Below, one piece after another: positions 1 to 5,792 of a stretch of 8,062 nt of DNA. Position 1 is the stretch's first letter, and the number at the start of each line of letters is the position of its first letter. This DNA comes from PVC group bacterium. Lineage in GTDB: Bacteria > Verrucomicrobiota > Kiritimatiellia > SS1-B-03-39 > UBA6053. The stretch is from NCBI GenBank assembly GCA_003565035.1, contig PXDP01000127.1:1-8062 (forward strand). The letters run 5' to 3'. Position numbers and translations under genes: made by a program. Under the pieces are notes generated by a model, which saw only the letters and a program-made list of their open reading frames with translations, made no database searches and was not told where the DNA came from.

Positions 1-1111
1 CGTCTTCGCCGTCAAAGGCGAAACCCTCAAAGAATACTGGGAATACACCGACCGCATTCTCGACTGGGGCGAAAATGAATACCCCAACATGATCCTCGAC
101 GACGGCGGCGACGCAACCCTCTACGTGCACCTGGGCTATCAGGCGGAGCGCAACCCCAAAATTCTGGACAAAAAACCGGGCAGCGAAGAAGAGGAAGTCC
201 TCTACGCCCAGCTCAAGAAAGCCCTGAAACTCCGTCCGGGCCGCTTCACCCGCCTGGCCGAATCCATTAAAGGGGTCAGCGAAGAAACCACCACCGGTGT
301 GCATCGACTCTACCAGATGCATCAGAAGGGCGAACTGCTGTTCCCGGCCTTCAACGTCAATGATGCGGTCACCAAAACCAAATTCGACAACAAATACGGA
401 TGCCGCCACTCCCTTCCCGACGGAATCTGCCGGGCCACCGACATTCTCATGGGCGGTAAAATCTCCGTAGTGGCCGGATACGGCGATGTCGGCAAAGGCA
501 GCGCCGAAGCGCTCCGCGGTCAGGGTTCGCGGGTGATTATCACCGAAATCGACCCCATTTGCGCCCTCCAGGCGGCTATGGACGGGTATGAAGTGAATAC
601 CATGGACAATGTCTGCACCTTTGCGGATATTTTTGTGACCACCACCGGCTGCTGCGATGTGATCACCGAACGGCACATGCGCCAGATGAAAGACGGAGCC
701 GTAGTCTGCAACATCGGCCACTTCGACAGCGAAATCCAGGTCGCCAAGCTCAAGAAATACAAATGGGAAAACATCAAGCCCCAGGTGGACCTGATCACCT
801 TCCCCAAAGGCAACCGGATTATTCTGCTGGCCGAAGGCCGTCTCATGAACCTCGGCTGCGCCACCGGACATCCCAGCTTTGTGATGTCCAACAGCTTCAC
901 CAACCAGGTGCTCGCCCAAATCGAACTCTACAAGTACACCGAAAAATATCCGGTGGGCCTGTACCTGATTCCCAAGCACCTCGACGAAGAGGTCGCCCGC
1001 CTGCATCTGGACCGTTTGGGTGTGCAACTGGATTCCCTGACCCAGAAACAGGCCAAGTATCTCGGCATTTCGGTCGAAGGCCCCTACAAGCCCGAACACT
1101 ACCGGTACTGA
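1..1111 (+). CDS. ahcY: S-adenosylhomocysteine hydrolase (adenosylhomocysteinase), 5'-truncated by window edge
   Basis: Reversibly hydrolyses S-adenosyl-L-homocysteine to adenosine and homocysteine in the cytoplasm, relieving product inhibition of SAM-dependent methyltransferases and feeding the methionine cycle. The frame is open from base 2, so about 369 C-terminal residues are present. Roughly the first 100 are missing by comparison with long bacterial forms of about 470 residues. Visible hallmarks, in order: MILDDGGDAT (codons from 89) with the catalytic Asp; SEETTTGVHRLY with the catalytic Glu; NDAVTKTKFDNKYGC with the catalytic Lys and Asp; the NAD-binding glycine motif GYGDVGKGSA (476-505); GHFDSEI; the substrate-closing GHPSFVMSNSF; and the canonical C-terminus KPEHYRY, whose Lys and Tyr reach NAD of the neighbouring subunit in the tetramer. 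The segment between DDGGD and SEETTTG carries the roughly 40-residue insertion of the long bacterial class. No key residue is missing. The next gene starts 4 bases after the stop. Confidence 0.97.
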   Translation, partial: VFAVKGETLKEYWEYTDRILDWGENEYPNMILDDGGDATLYVHLGYQAERNPKILDKKPGSEEEEVLYAQLKKALKLRPGRFTRLAESIKGVSEETTTGVHRLYQMHQKGELLFPAFNVNDAVTKTKFDNKYGCRHSLPDGICRATDILMGGKISVVAGYGDVGKGSAEALRGQGSRVIITEIDPICALQAAMDGYEVNTMDNVCTFADIFVTTTGCCDVITERHMRQMKDGAVVCNIGHFDSEIQVAKLKKYKWENIKPQVDLITFPKGNRIILLAEGRLMNLGCATGHPSFVMSNSFTNQVLAQIELYKYTEKYPVGLYLIPKHLDEEVARLHLDRLGVQLDSLTQKQAKYLGISVEGPYKPEHYRY

Positions 1112-1115
1112 GCCA

Positions 1116-1478
1116 ATGAAACAGGTTTGTCCCGCCTGCGGGGAAGACACCCTGTTTGTCACAGAATCGGTGTACGACGGGTTTCGCAAAACCGGCGAAA
1201 CCCGTCGCTGCACCCAGTGCGGCCATATCCTCCGGGACACCGGCGGCCGGAAGCCGTCCGCCGGCAAGACTGCGGCACCCGGAGCGAATCCGCTCTGGGA
1301 CGCGTTTGCCAAAGACAGCACCGATGACACGCCGGCCCTGTTTGATATCGAGGCCGAGACCGGAAAACTCTGCCGCAAATGCACCCACTACGTGGTCAAT
1401 CCGTTTACCCAGCGCTGTATGCTGCACGACCGGGAGGTCGAGGCCACCGACAGCTGCGAACAGTTCCGCGCCAAATAA
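1116..1478 (+). CDS. Small cysteine-rich putative zinc-binding protein downstream of ahcY
   Basis: A 120-residue protein of no family I can name. It has eight cysteines in two clusters. The N-terminal one is C5-x2-C8 ... C32-x2-C35, each pair in a CxxCG knuckle, as in a classic zinc ribbon. The C-terminal one is C86-x2-C89-x11-C101-x12-C114, in the context CRKCTHYVVNPFTQRC ... DSCEQF. A low-complexity, probably disordered linker (residues about 42-80, Gly/Ala/Pro/Asp) joins them. Two zinc sites are an inference from this spacing. The ATG is 4 bases after the ahcY stop with no convincing Shine-Dalgarno, which suggests translational coupling to ahcY. There is no signal peptide or membrane segment, so it is probably cytoplasmic. 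It could be a nucleic-acid- or protein-binding accessory factor; the sequence does not say which. The high GC content and regular codon use match ahcY rather than the AT-richer DNA that follows. Confidence 0.75.
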   Translation: MKQVCPACGEDTLFVTESVYDGFRKTGETRRCTQCGHILRDTGGRKPSAGKTAAPGANPLWDAFAKDSTDDTPALFDIEAETGKLCRKCTHYVVNPFTQRCMLHDREVEATDSCEQFRAK

Positions 1479-1545
1479 TTTCCGCCAATTACGATCAGCT
1501 TCTGCAACTGAAATACAACTTTTCACATTTAGAACACGAGAAAAC

Positions 1546-1574
1546 TTGACTGTTGTTAACTCACAAGTTAACAA
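1546..1574 (+). promoter_or_regulatory. Putative promoter and operator of the toxin-antitoxin module
   Basis: A -35-like TTGACT (1546-1551, five of six consensus bases) is followed after 17 bp by a weak -10-like TAACAA (1569-1574). Between and over the -10 lies a perfect inverted repeat, TTGTTAAC (1553-1560), 6-bp spacer, GTTAACAA (1567-1574). The arm centres are 14 bp apart, more than one helical turn. XRE-type antitoxins commonly autorepress by binding such palindromes over their own promoter, so this is the expected operator for the HTH protein at 1929-2234. The repeat is seen directly; its function is inferred. If this promoter is used, transcription would start at about 1580-1582, right at the toxin ATG, giving a leaderless or nearly leaderless message. 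Confidence 0.5.
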
Positions 1575-1579
1575 AGTTT

Positions 1580-1932
1580 ATGGTCAGGAATGTGATATTC
1601 TTCAAAACAGATACCGGTCGAAGCCGGTTGAAGATTTTCTGGATACGCTCTCTCCCAAGCAGGCTCTCAAGGCCGCTTGGGTGATCAATCTGGTGGAAGA
1701 TATGGACGTCGTGCCGACGCAGTTCTTTCAGAAGATGAAAAGTACTGAGGACCTCTGGGAAATACGCGTTAAGGTTGGCAATGATATATTGCGTTTTCTT
1801 GGGTTCTTCGATGGTCCTAAACTGGTGGTGCTATCCCATGCATTCCAGAAGAAGACCCAAAAAACTCCTAGACAAGCAATTCAGCTCGCCGAGGAACGAA
1901 AACGAACGTACTTCATAAGGAAATATAAATGA
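1580..1932 (+). pseudogene. RelE/HigB-superfamily toxin (phage Gp49-like), apparently frameshifted by one base
   Basis: Proteins of this family are small toxins, usually ribosome-dependent mRNA endonucleases, neutralised by the adjacent HTH antitoxin. The body (1624-1932) reads PVEDFLDTLSPKQA, then LWEIRVKVGNDILRFLGFF, then VVLSHAFQKKTQKTPRQAI and AEERKRTY, which is the Gp49-like toxin pattern almost from end to end. The expected N-terminus lies in a different frame: ATG at 1580 gives MVRNVIFFKTDTGRS up to base 1624. Joining the two needs one extra C in the AGCCGG stretch at 1622-1627, and gives about 117 residues, the normal family length. Either the gene has lost a base or the sequence has an error. 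An in-frame alternative is a TTG start at 1546, which would avoid the frameshift but give an atypical N-terminus and run through the operator. The stop TGA overlaps the antitoxin ATG by 4 bases. No clear Shine-Dalgarno precedes 1580. Confidence 0.72.
1917..1921 (+). promoter_or_regulatory. Ribosome binding site of the antitoxin
   Basis: AAGGA lies 7 bases before the antitoxin ATG, inside the last codons of the toxin. It is much better than anything upstream of the toxin, so the antitoxin can be translated well even though the toxin frame looks broken. Confidence 0.6.
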
Positions 1933-2234
1933 GTGACTTACAGAAATACATTGCAAAGCGTAAAGCGCAAGATCCGGAGTTTGCCAAGGACTTCGACTCA
2001 GGGTATGAACAGTTCAAGATTGGTGTCATGCTGAAACAGGCCAGACTGAATGCAGGAATTACCCAAGAGGAATTAGCAGAAAGGCTTTGTACCAAAAAGA
2101 CTGCAATTTCCCGAATCGAAAATCATGCGGAGGATATCAAATTGTCCACACTTGAACGCTTTGCCGAAGCCCTCGGACAACGCCTAAAGTTAACAATTTC
2201 TCCTGCGAATCATGCCATGGAGTCAACAGCCTGA
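1929..2234 (+). CDS. XRE-family HTH antitoxin of a Gp49/HigB-type toxin-antitoxin pair
   Basis: A 101-residue cytoplasmic DNA-binding protein that should bind and neutralise the toxin encoded just upstream and repress the shared promoter. The N-terminal part (residues 1-32) contains the GYEQFKIGVMLKQAR stretch typical of antitoxins paired with Gp49-like toxins. The helix-turn-helix domain covers about residues 33-87: ITQEELAERL is the first helix, TKKTAISRIENHAEDIKLSTLERFAEALG the recognition helix and following helices. The short C-terminal tail (LKLTISPANHAMESTA) is family-variable. The start is fixed by the ATGA overlap with the toxin stop and by a good AAGGA. Toxin-first gene order is that of HigBA-type modules. 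The frame is intact although the toxin is apparently not, so it may persist as an orphan repressor or immunity gene. Its base composition is lower in GC than the genes on either side, like the toxin. Confidence 0.93.
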   Translation: MSDLQKYIAKRKAQDPEFAKDFDSGYEQFKIGVMLKQARLNAGITQEELAERLCTKKTAISRIENHAEDIKLSTLERFAEALGQRLKLTISPANHAMESTA

Positions 2235-2328
2235 CGGCCGTGACTCATGGTAAACGATCGGAAAATCATTTTTAAATCACGCAAGTTCATTCTTTCGTTT
2301 TGGCCCGCTTCAGGTTAAGCAAAGGATC

Positions 2329-3912
2329 ATGCATACACGATTGTTTCTTGTTTTTGCGCTTGGATTCAGCGCGTTGAAGGCTCAGGAGTCCCGTTCAGTG
2401 CAGGCCGTGCTGCAGGAACGGCTTTTGCAGATGGAGGCGGAGCGCGACCGTTCGGAACGGGCGTTCCTGGAACTTCAGGCGGAAACGCGACCGGTGATTG
2501 AGGAACTCTCCCGCGAAAAAGCCCGGCTGGAATTACAGCTCCAACAGGTTCAGCAGGAAAGTCTTTTGCTGGATTCCGCTCAGGGCACCGCCACCCGGGC
2601 GGGGGAACGGGCCGTGGAGGAGCTGGAAACGGTACGCCGGGAATTGGAGGCGGTTCAGTCGCAGCTTCAGTCCGAACAGCAGGAATTTGCCGAAACGCTG
2701 AACCGGCTTCGTCAGGAGCAGCAGACCCTGGTCACGGAGCGCGCGGAGGAGCGGGCCGGGCTGGAGGCGGGTCAGTCCGCGCTGCAGGAACGATTGGAGA
2801 CGCTTCTGGAGCAAATGGCGGCCACCGAACAGGCGGCGGTCGCGTTGCGCGAGGGCAAAGCGGCTCTGGAGCAGGAATCCCGGGATATTCAGGGATTGAA
2901 CCGTCAGTTGAATGCGGACCTGCAGGAGGCGGAGCGCCGCGAATCGCTGGCGAATGCCCAATTGCTGGCCCTGCAATCGCGGGTGGAGCAGTTGGAGAGT
3001 GCGCTGCAGGAGGCGCTCGAAGAACGCAGCCGGGCGGAACAGCAGCGGGATCAGATGGCGCTTCGGGTGAATGCCCTGGAGGCCGAATTGGCGGAACTCC
3101 GGGAAAGCTCGGTCCCCCGGGCGGAACTGGAACAGCTTCAGCGCTCACTTGAGGACACCCTGGCCCGGAACCGGGACTTGCAGGCGGCATTGGAACAGGA
3201 ACAGGCCCGGCCCGATTTCACCGAGGCGCTGACCCGCACGGAGCGGGAGCGGGATTTGCTGGATGCCAAACTGAAAACCCTGGAAACCCGTCTTCAGGAG
3301 GCACAGGAACAGGCCCGCAACGAAGAGACGCAGCGGCATCAGGTCGCGGAGGCCAACACGTCCCTGCTGGAACATATCGCGGAACTGGAGGCCTCGCTTC
3401 AGGACGCCCGGGCCGGCCGGGAGGATCAGTCGGCGGAGATGCAGGCGCTCCTGAATCAACAGGCACAGCTTCAGGCCGATCTGGAGGCCATGGCCGAATC
3501 GCTGGAGGCCGCGTCGGTTGACCGGGGCGCGTATGAATCGTTGCAGGTTGAGTTCCTTTCGCTTCAGAATGAGCTGGAGGAGCGCGTCTCGGTCTCCCGC
3601 GATCAGGCGGAGGCCATTGAAGATCTTCAGCGCGCTCTGGGCGCCTCCATGCAGGAGCTGGAGCGCTCCCGCAGAGAACTCGACACACTCCAGTCTGCGG
3701 AAGGTTCCGCAGGGGATTTTGCGGCGGAACGGGACCGGCTGACCCAGGCGCGGGATAAATCCCGGCGGGATATGCGGATCCTCGCCAACCATATTCAAAC
3801 CCTGCGCCGGGACCTGGAACTGCAGCGGGAACACCTCGAACAGTCAGACCGTCAGCGGCAAATTCTTCTTCGGCGGATCCGCGAACTCGAATCCGGCGCC
3901 GTCAATCCCTAA
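2329..3912 (+). CDS. Secreted or periplasmic long coiled-coil protein of unknown function
   Basis: A 527-residue protein I cannot place in a named family. Residues 1-18 (MHTRLFLVFALGFSALKA, followed by QES) look like a Sec signal peptide with a probable cleavage after Ala18. Everything after that, to about residue 520, is nearly uninterrupted alpha-helical coiled coil rich in Gln, Glu, Ala, Leu and Arg, with almost no Gly or Pro, no Cys and no Trp. It resembles SMC- or tropomyosin-type rods without any head, peptidase or anchor domain. The likely result is a long exported rod, perhaps a spacer, cell-envelope scaffold or oligomeric partner; this is inference. The ATG at 2329 has AAAGGA two bases upstream, which is close spacing, but it is the only start that includes the signal peptide. 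The 94-base gap after the antitoxin shows no clear terminator or promoter. GC content is very high (46 of 60 bases at 2581-2640), in contrast to the module before it. Confidence 0.8.
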   Translation: MHTRLFLVFALGFSALKAQESRSVQAVLQERLLQMEAERDRSERAFLELQAETRPVIEELSREKARLELQLQQVQQESLLLDSAQGTATRAGERAVEELETVRRELEAVQSQLQSEQQEFAETLNRLRQEQQTLVTERAEERAGLEAGQSALQERLETLLEQMAATEQAAVALREGKAALEQESRDIQGLNRQLNADLQEAERRESLANAQLLALQSRVEQLESALQEALEERSRAEQQRDQMALRVNALEAELAELRESSVPRAELEQLQRSLEDTLARNRDLQAALEQEQARPDFTEALTRTERERDLLDAKLKTLETRLQEAQEQARNEETQRHQVAEANTSLLEHIAELEASLQDARAGREDQSAEMQALLNQQAQLQADLEAMAESLEAASVDRGAYESLQVEFLSLQNELEERVSVSRDQAEAIEDLQRALGASMQELERSRRELDTLQSAEGSAGDFAAERDRLTQARDKSRRDMRILANHIQTLRRDLELQREHLEQSDRQRQILLRRIRELESGAVNP

Positions 3913-3933
3913 TGTTCACCCCTCACTCTTCCC

Positions 3934-3940
3934 GGAAAGG
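3934..3940 (+). promoter_or_regulatory. Ribosome binding site deciding the dUTPase-like gene start
   Basis: GGAAAGG lies 7 bases before the ATG at 3948. The earlier in-frame ATG at 3912 overlaps the stop of the coiled-coil gene, has no Shine-Dalgarno, and would add 12 residues (MFTPHSSRKGPL) unlike the family, so 3948 is preferred. Confidence 0.65.
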
Positions 3941-3947
3941 CCCTCTT

Positions 3948-4352
3948 ATGACAGACTCCCCCACCCCGCCCGCCACCGACATGCTTCAGGATTTGTTCGA
4001 CAAACAAATGTCGCTCAATCAGCGCATCGGTGTCAACCCGCCCGAAATGAACGATGAAGAACGCGTCCAGTGGGTGCTGAACTACACCCGCGCGGCCTCG
4101 CAGGAGCTGGCCGAGCTGATTGACAGCGTACCCTGGAAATGGTGGGCGAAGTATCAGACGTTTGATCAGCAGAACGCCCGCGTCGAGGTCGTCGATCTGT
4201 TTCATTTTCTCATCAGCCTCGCCCAGGTGCTGGGCATGGACGCCAAAGATGTCCACGACCTCTACAATCAGAAAAACAAGCTGAACTTCAAACGCCAGGA
4301 CGACGGCTACGCGAAAAAAGACGAGGCGGACAACCGCGGACTGGGCGTTTAA
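3948..4352 (+). CDS. Dimeric-type dUTPase/dCTPase-like NTP pyrophosphatase (MazG-fold, all-alpha)
   Basis: Predicted to hydrolyse dUTP (or dCTP) to the monophosphate and pyrophosphate, keeping uracil out of DNA and supplying dUMP for thymidylate synthesis. The 134-residue protein shows the metal-binding signature of the all-alpha NTP pyrophosphatases: E53-x2-E56 in QELAELIDS and, 23 residues later, E80-x2-D83 in EVVDLFHF. Between them is PWKWW (62-66), the base-recognition and structural motif typical of dimeric dUTPases such as those of Leishmania, Campylobacter and phage T4 dCTPase. The C-terminal YNQKNKLNFKRQDDGY with the following acidic DEADNR matches the phosphate-binding tail of that group. 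It is unrelated to the common trimeric beta-barrel dUTPase. Whether it prefers dUTP or dCTP cannot be read from the sequence. It follows the coiled-coil gene by 35 bases and probably shares its transcript. Its stop abuts the stop of the convergent LMF gene with no base between. Confidence 0.85.
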   Translation: MTDSPTPPATDMLQDLFDKQMSLNQRIGVNPPEMNDEERVQWVLNYTRAASQELAELIDSVPWKWWAKYQTFDQQNARVEVVDLFHFLISLAQVLGMDAKDVHDLYNQKNKLNFKRQDDGYAKKDEADNRGLGV

Positions 4353-5792
4353 TCAATCCTGACGACGGATGACGGGGGCATAGAGCCCCCGCACCGAACG
4401 CATCCACCAGATGCCGCGCTCCCGGCGGGTCACCGGATCGGCAAAGCGGACCTGATAGGTGACAAAGCGGAGGTAGCGGGGCGGCTGATCCGGGAAGGGA
4501 TTGACGTCGAGCAGTCCGACCACCACCGGATCGTTTTCCAGCAGGCCGCCCGCGAGGCGCCCCAGCCAGGGGTGTGCCTCCAGCGCCCGCGGATTGCCGT
4601 GATGCAGCGCCACCTGGTTAAACTGCAAGTCGAGGCGGCGGGTGTTCAGCTCCGGAAACATGGCCAGCCGCTGGGGATGGCCCGGTTTGACCTTGAAAAG
4701 ATACTCCCGCCAGTGTTCGCCGTCGAGGCTGCCCTGAATTTCCACCTCAAAGCGGCGAGGCTGCACGCGGCCGTACATTGCGTAACGGTTTGCGGACCGG
4801 AGGAAGGCCAGGCCTTCGCCTGCCTGACGCCATGGCGGCCAAAACTCCGAGGGGCCGGCACCAAACATCAGCCCCAGGGAAAGAGGAATCCAGAGGAGCA
4901 AGCCTCCGAGTCCCGGCAGGGACAGCGGCCGGGGAAACGGGGTGGCCGACGCGGCGGGTCCGCGGCCTTCGGGCAGGACCTGCCGCCAAGTTCGGTCATC
5001 CACCAGCAGCAGCGACAGGAGAATCACCAGCCAGGGCATCCACCCATGGTGGCCGGAGGCAATCACCAGCAGCATCAGCACCGTGAACCCTCCGGCGGCA
5101 ATGGCGCGGAACAGACGCGGGAGGAACACATACAGCGGCAGCATCACCTCAATCATCACCGCGTACCAGAGCGCGTGCGTCAAAACCGTGCCCGGAAGAT
5201 GATGAAAAAACCAGGCGGTGGCGGTGGGCAGCGGCTGGGTTTCAAAAAACACATTCAGGGCGGTCTCCCGCAGCCAGAACGGATCGCCGCCGGTCAGTTT
5301 CATCCAGCCGCTGCCGAACATGACCCTGATCAGCAGACCGTTTGCCAGAATCAGTCCCAGGGGCCTGCCGCCGATTCGGGACGGGGGCGGGAGCCTGAGC
5401 CAGCGCGGCGAAGCCAGAAAAAGAGCAATAAATCCGGCTTCGGCCAGCAGGACATCCCCCTGAAACTGAAGCCAGGGTCCGGGTAAATGGAGTAAAAACA
5501 CCTGAAGCGCCCAGGCCACCAGCAGTGCCCACCAGGGAACGCGCCCAGCCATCATCAGGAGGCCTGCAACCGTCCCCAGCAACAACAGCGGCAGAACAAA
5601 GGGCCAGAGGGGGGACGGGGTCAGTCCCCGTTCACTCCACAAACCCGTGGCCTGGGAGGCAATAGACCAGAAATTGAAGAAGAAAATCCCCCCGAGAATC
5701 CGCAGGGCCAGATGCACCGAGAGGCCGCTTTCCGGCATCCGGAATCCGCGGAGACGGGCCACGACGGCCTTGGGCCGGAGACGTATGTTCAT
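4353..5792 (-). CDS. Lipase maturation factor (LMF) family polytopic membrane protein
   Basis: A 479-residue homologue of vertebrate LMF1/LMF2, ER membrane proteins required for folding of dimeric lipases; the role of bacterial members is not established. The N-terminal two thirds has about 7-9 hydrophobic segments (roughly residues 26-48, 63-82, 86-104, 113-128, 143-160, 203-225, 231-246, 251-265, 293-311). Family motifs are visible: FQGDVLLAEAGF (110-121), MFGSGWMKLTGGDPFW (158-173) and FFETQPLPT (182-190). After a loop begins the soluble C-terminal domain with NRYAMYG (335-341), EIQGSLDGEHWREYLFKVKPG (351-371), NPFPDQPPRYLRF (431-443) and GIWWMRSVRGLYAP (460-473), all matching the LMF pattern, so the protein looks complete. 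The ATG overlaps the stop of the preceding alpha/beta hydrolase gene by 4 bases, implying translational coupling. A working idea is that it helps fold or insert that hydrolase or another exported enzyme. It is the last gene of a three-gene leftward operon. Confidence 0.9.
   Translation of the reverse strand: MNIRLRPKAVVARLRGFRMPESGLSVHLALRILGGIFFFNFWSIASQATGLWSERGLTPSPLWPFVLPLLLLGTVAGLLMMAGRVPWWALLVAWALQVFLLHLPGPWLQFQGDVLLAEAGFIALFLASPRWLRLPPPSRIGGRPLGLILANGLLIRVMFGSGWMKLTGGDPFWLRETALNVFFETQPLPTATAWFFHHLPGTVLTHALWYAVMIEVMLPLYVFLPRLFRAIAAGGFTVLMLLVIASGHHGWMPWLVILLSLLLVDDRTWRQVLPEGRGPAASATPFPRPLSLPGLGGLLLWIPLSLGLMFGAGPSEFWPPWRQAGEGLAFLRSANRYAMYGRVQPRRFEVEIQGSLDGEHWREYLFKVKPGHPQRLAMFPELNTRRLDLQFNQVALHHGNPRALEAHPWLGRLAGGLLENDPVVVGLLDVNPFPDQPPRYLRFVTYQVRFADPVTRRERGIWWMRSVRGLYAPVIRRQD
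4373..4391. other. GC-only hairpin near the convergent gene ends
   Basis: CGGGGGC (4373-4379), loop ATAGA, GCCCCCG (4385-4391): a perfect 7-bp GC stem that begins 21 bases past the dUTPase stop and lies within the last codons of the LMF gene. There is no T-run after it on either strand, so it is not a standard intrinsic terminator. It could still act as a 3'-end stabiliser or a transcription pause between the two convergent genes, or be a by-product of the codons for Arg-Gly-Leu-Tyr-Ala-Pro. Confidence 0.4.

Noticed and set aside
1156..1545. Long upstream extension of the toxin reading frame to a 258-residue protein
   Set aside because: The first part overlaps the well-supported zinc-binding protein gene in another frame and has Ser/Arg/Pro-rich shadow composition; only the part from about 1624 matches a known family.
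2189..2196. Extra GTTAACAA half-site in the 3' end of the antitoxin gene
   Set aside because: Single 8-mer without its inverted partner, inside coding sequence; chance is the simpler explanation.
3190..3318. Repeated 15-mer in the coiled-coil gene (two copies around 3195 and 3303)
   Set aside because: Explained by recurrence of the residues Gln-Glu-Gln-Ala-Arg in a low-complexity coiled coil; no regular tandem period was seen.
2533..3834. Several long antisense reading frames inside the coiled-coil gene
   Set aside because: They are Pro/Gly/Arg- or Leu/Gln-rich mirror readings of a GC-rich, compositionally biased gene, with no domain or ribosome binding site.
4572..5486. 304-residue plus-strand reading frame inside the LMF gene
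   Set aside because: Rich in Gln, Arg, Gly and His with no recognisable domain, while the opposite strand carries a complete LMF-family protein with conserved motifs throughout.
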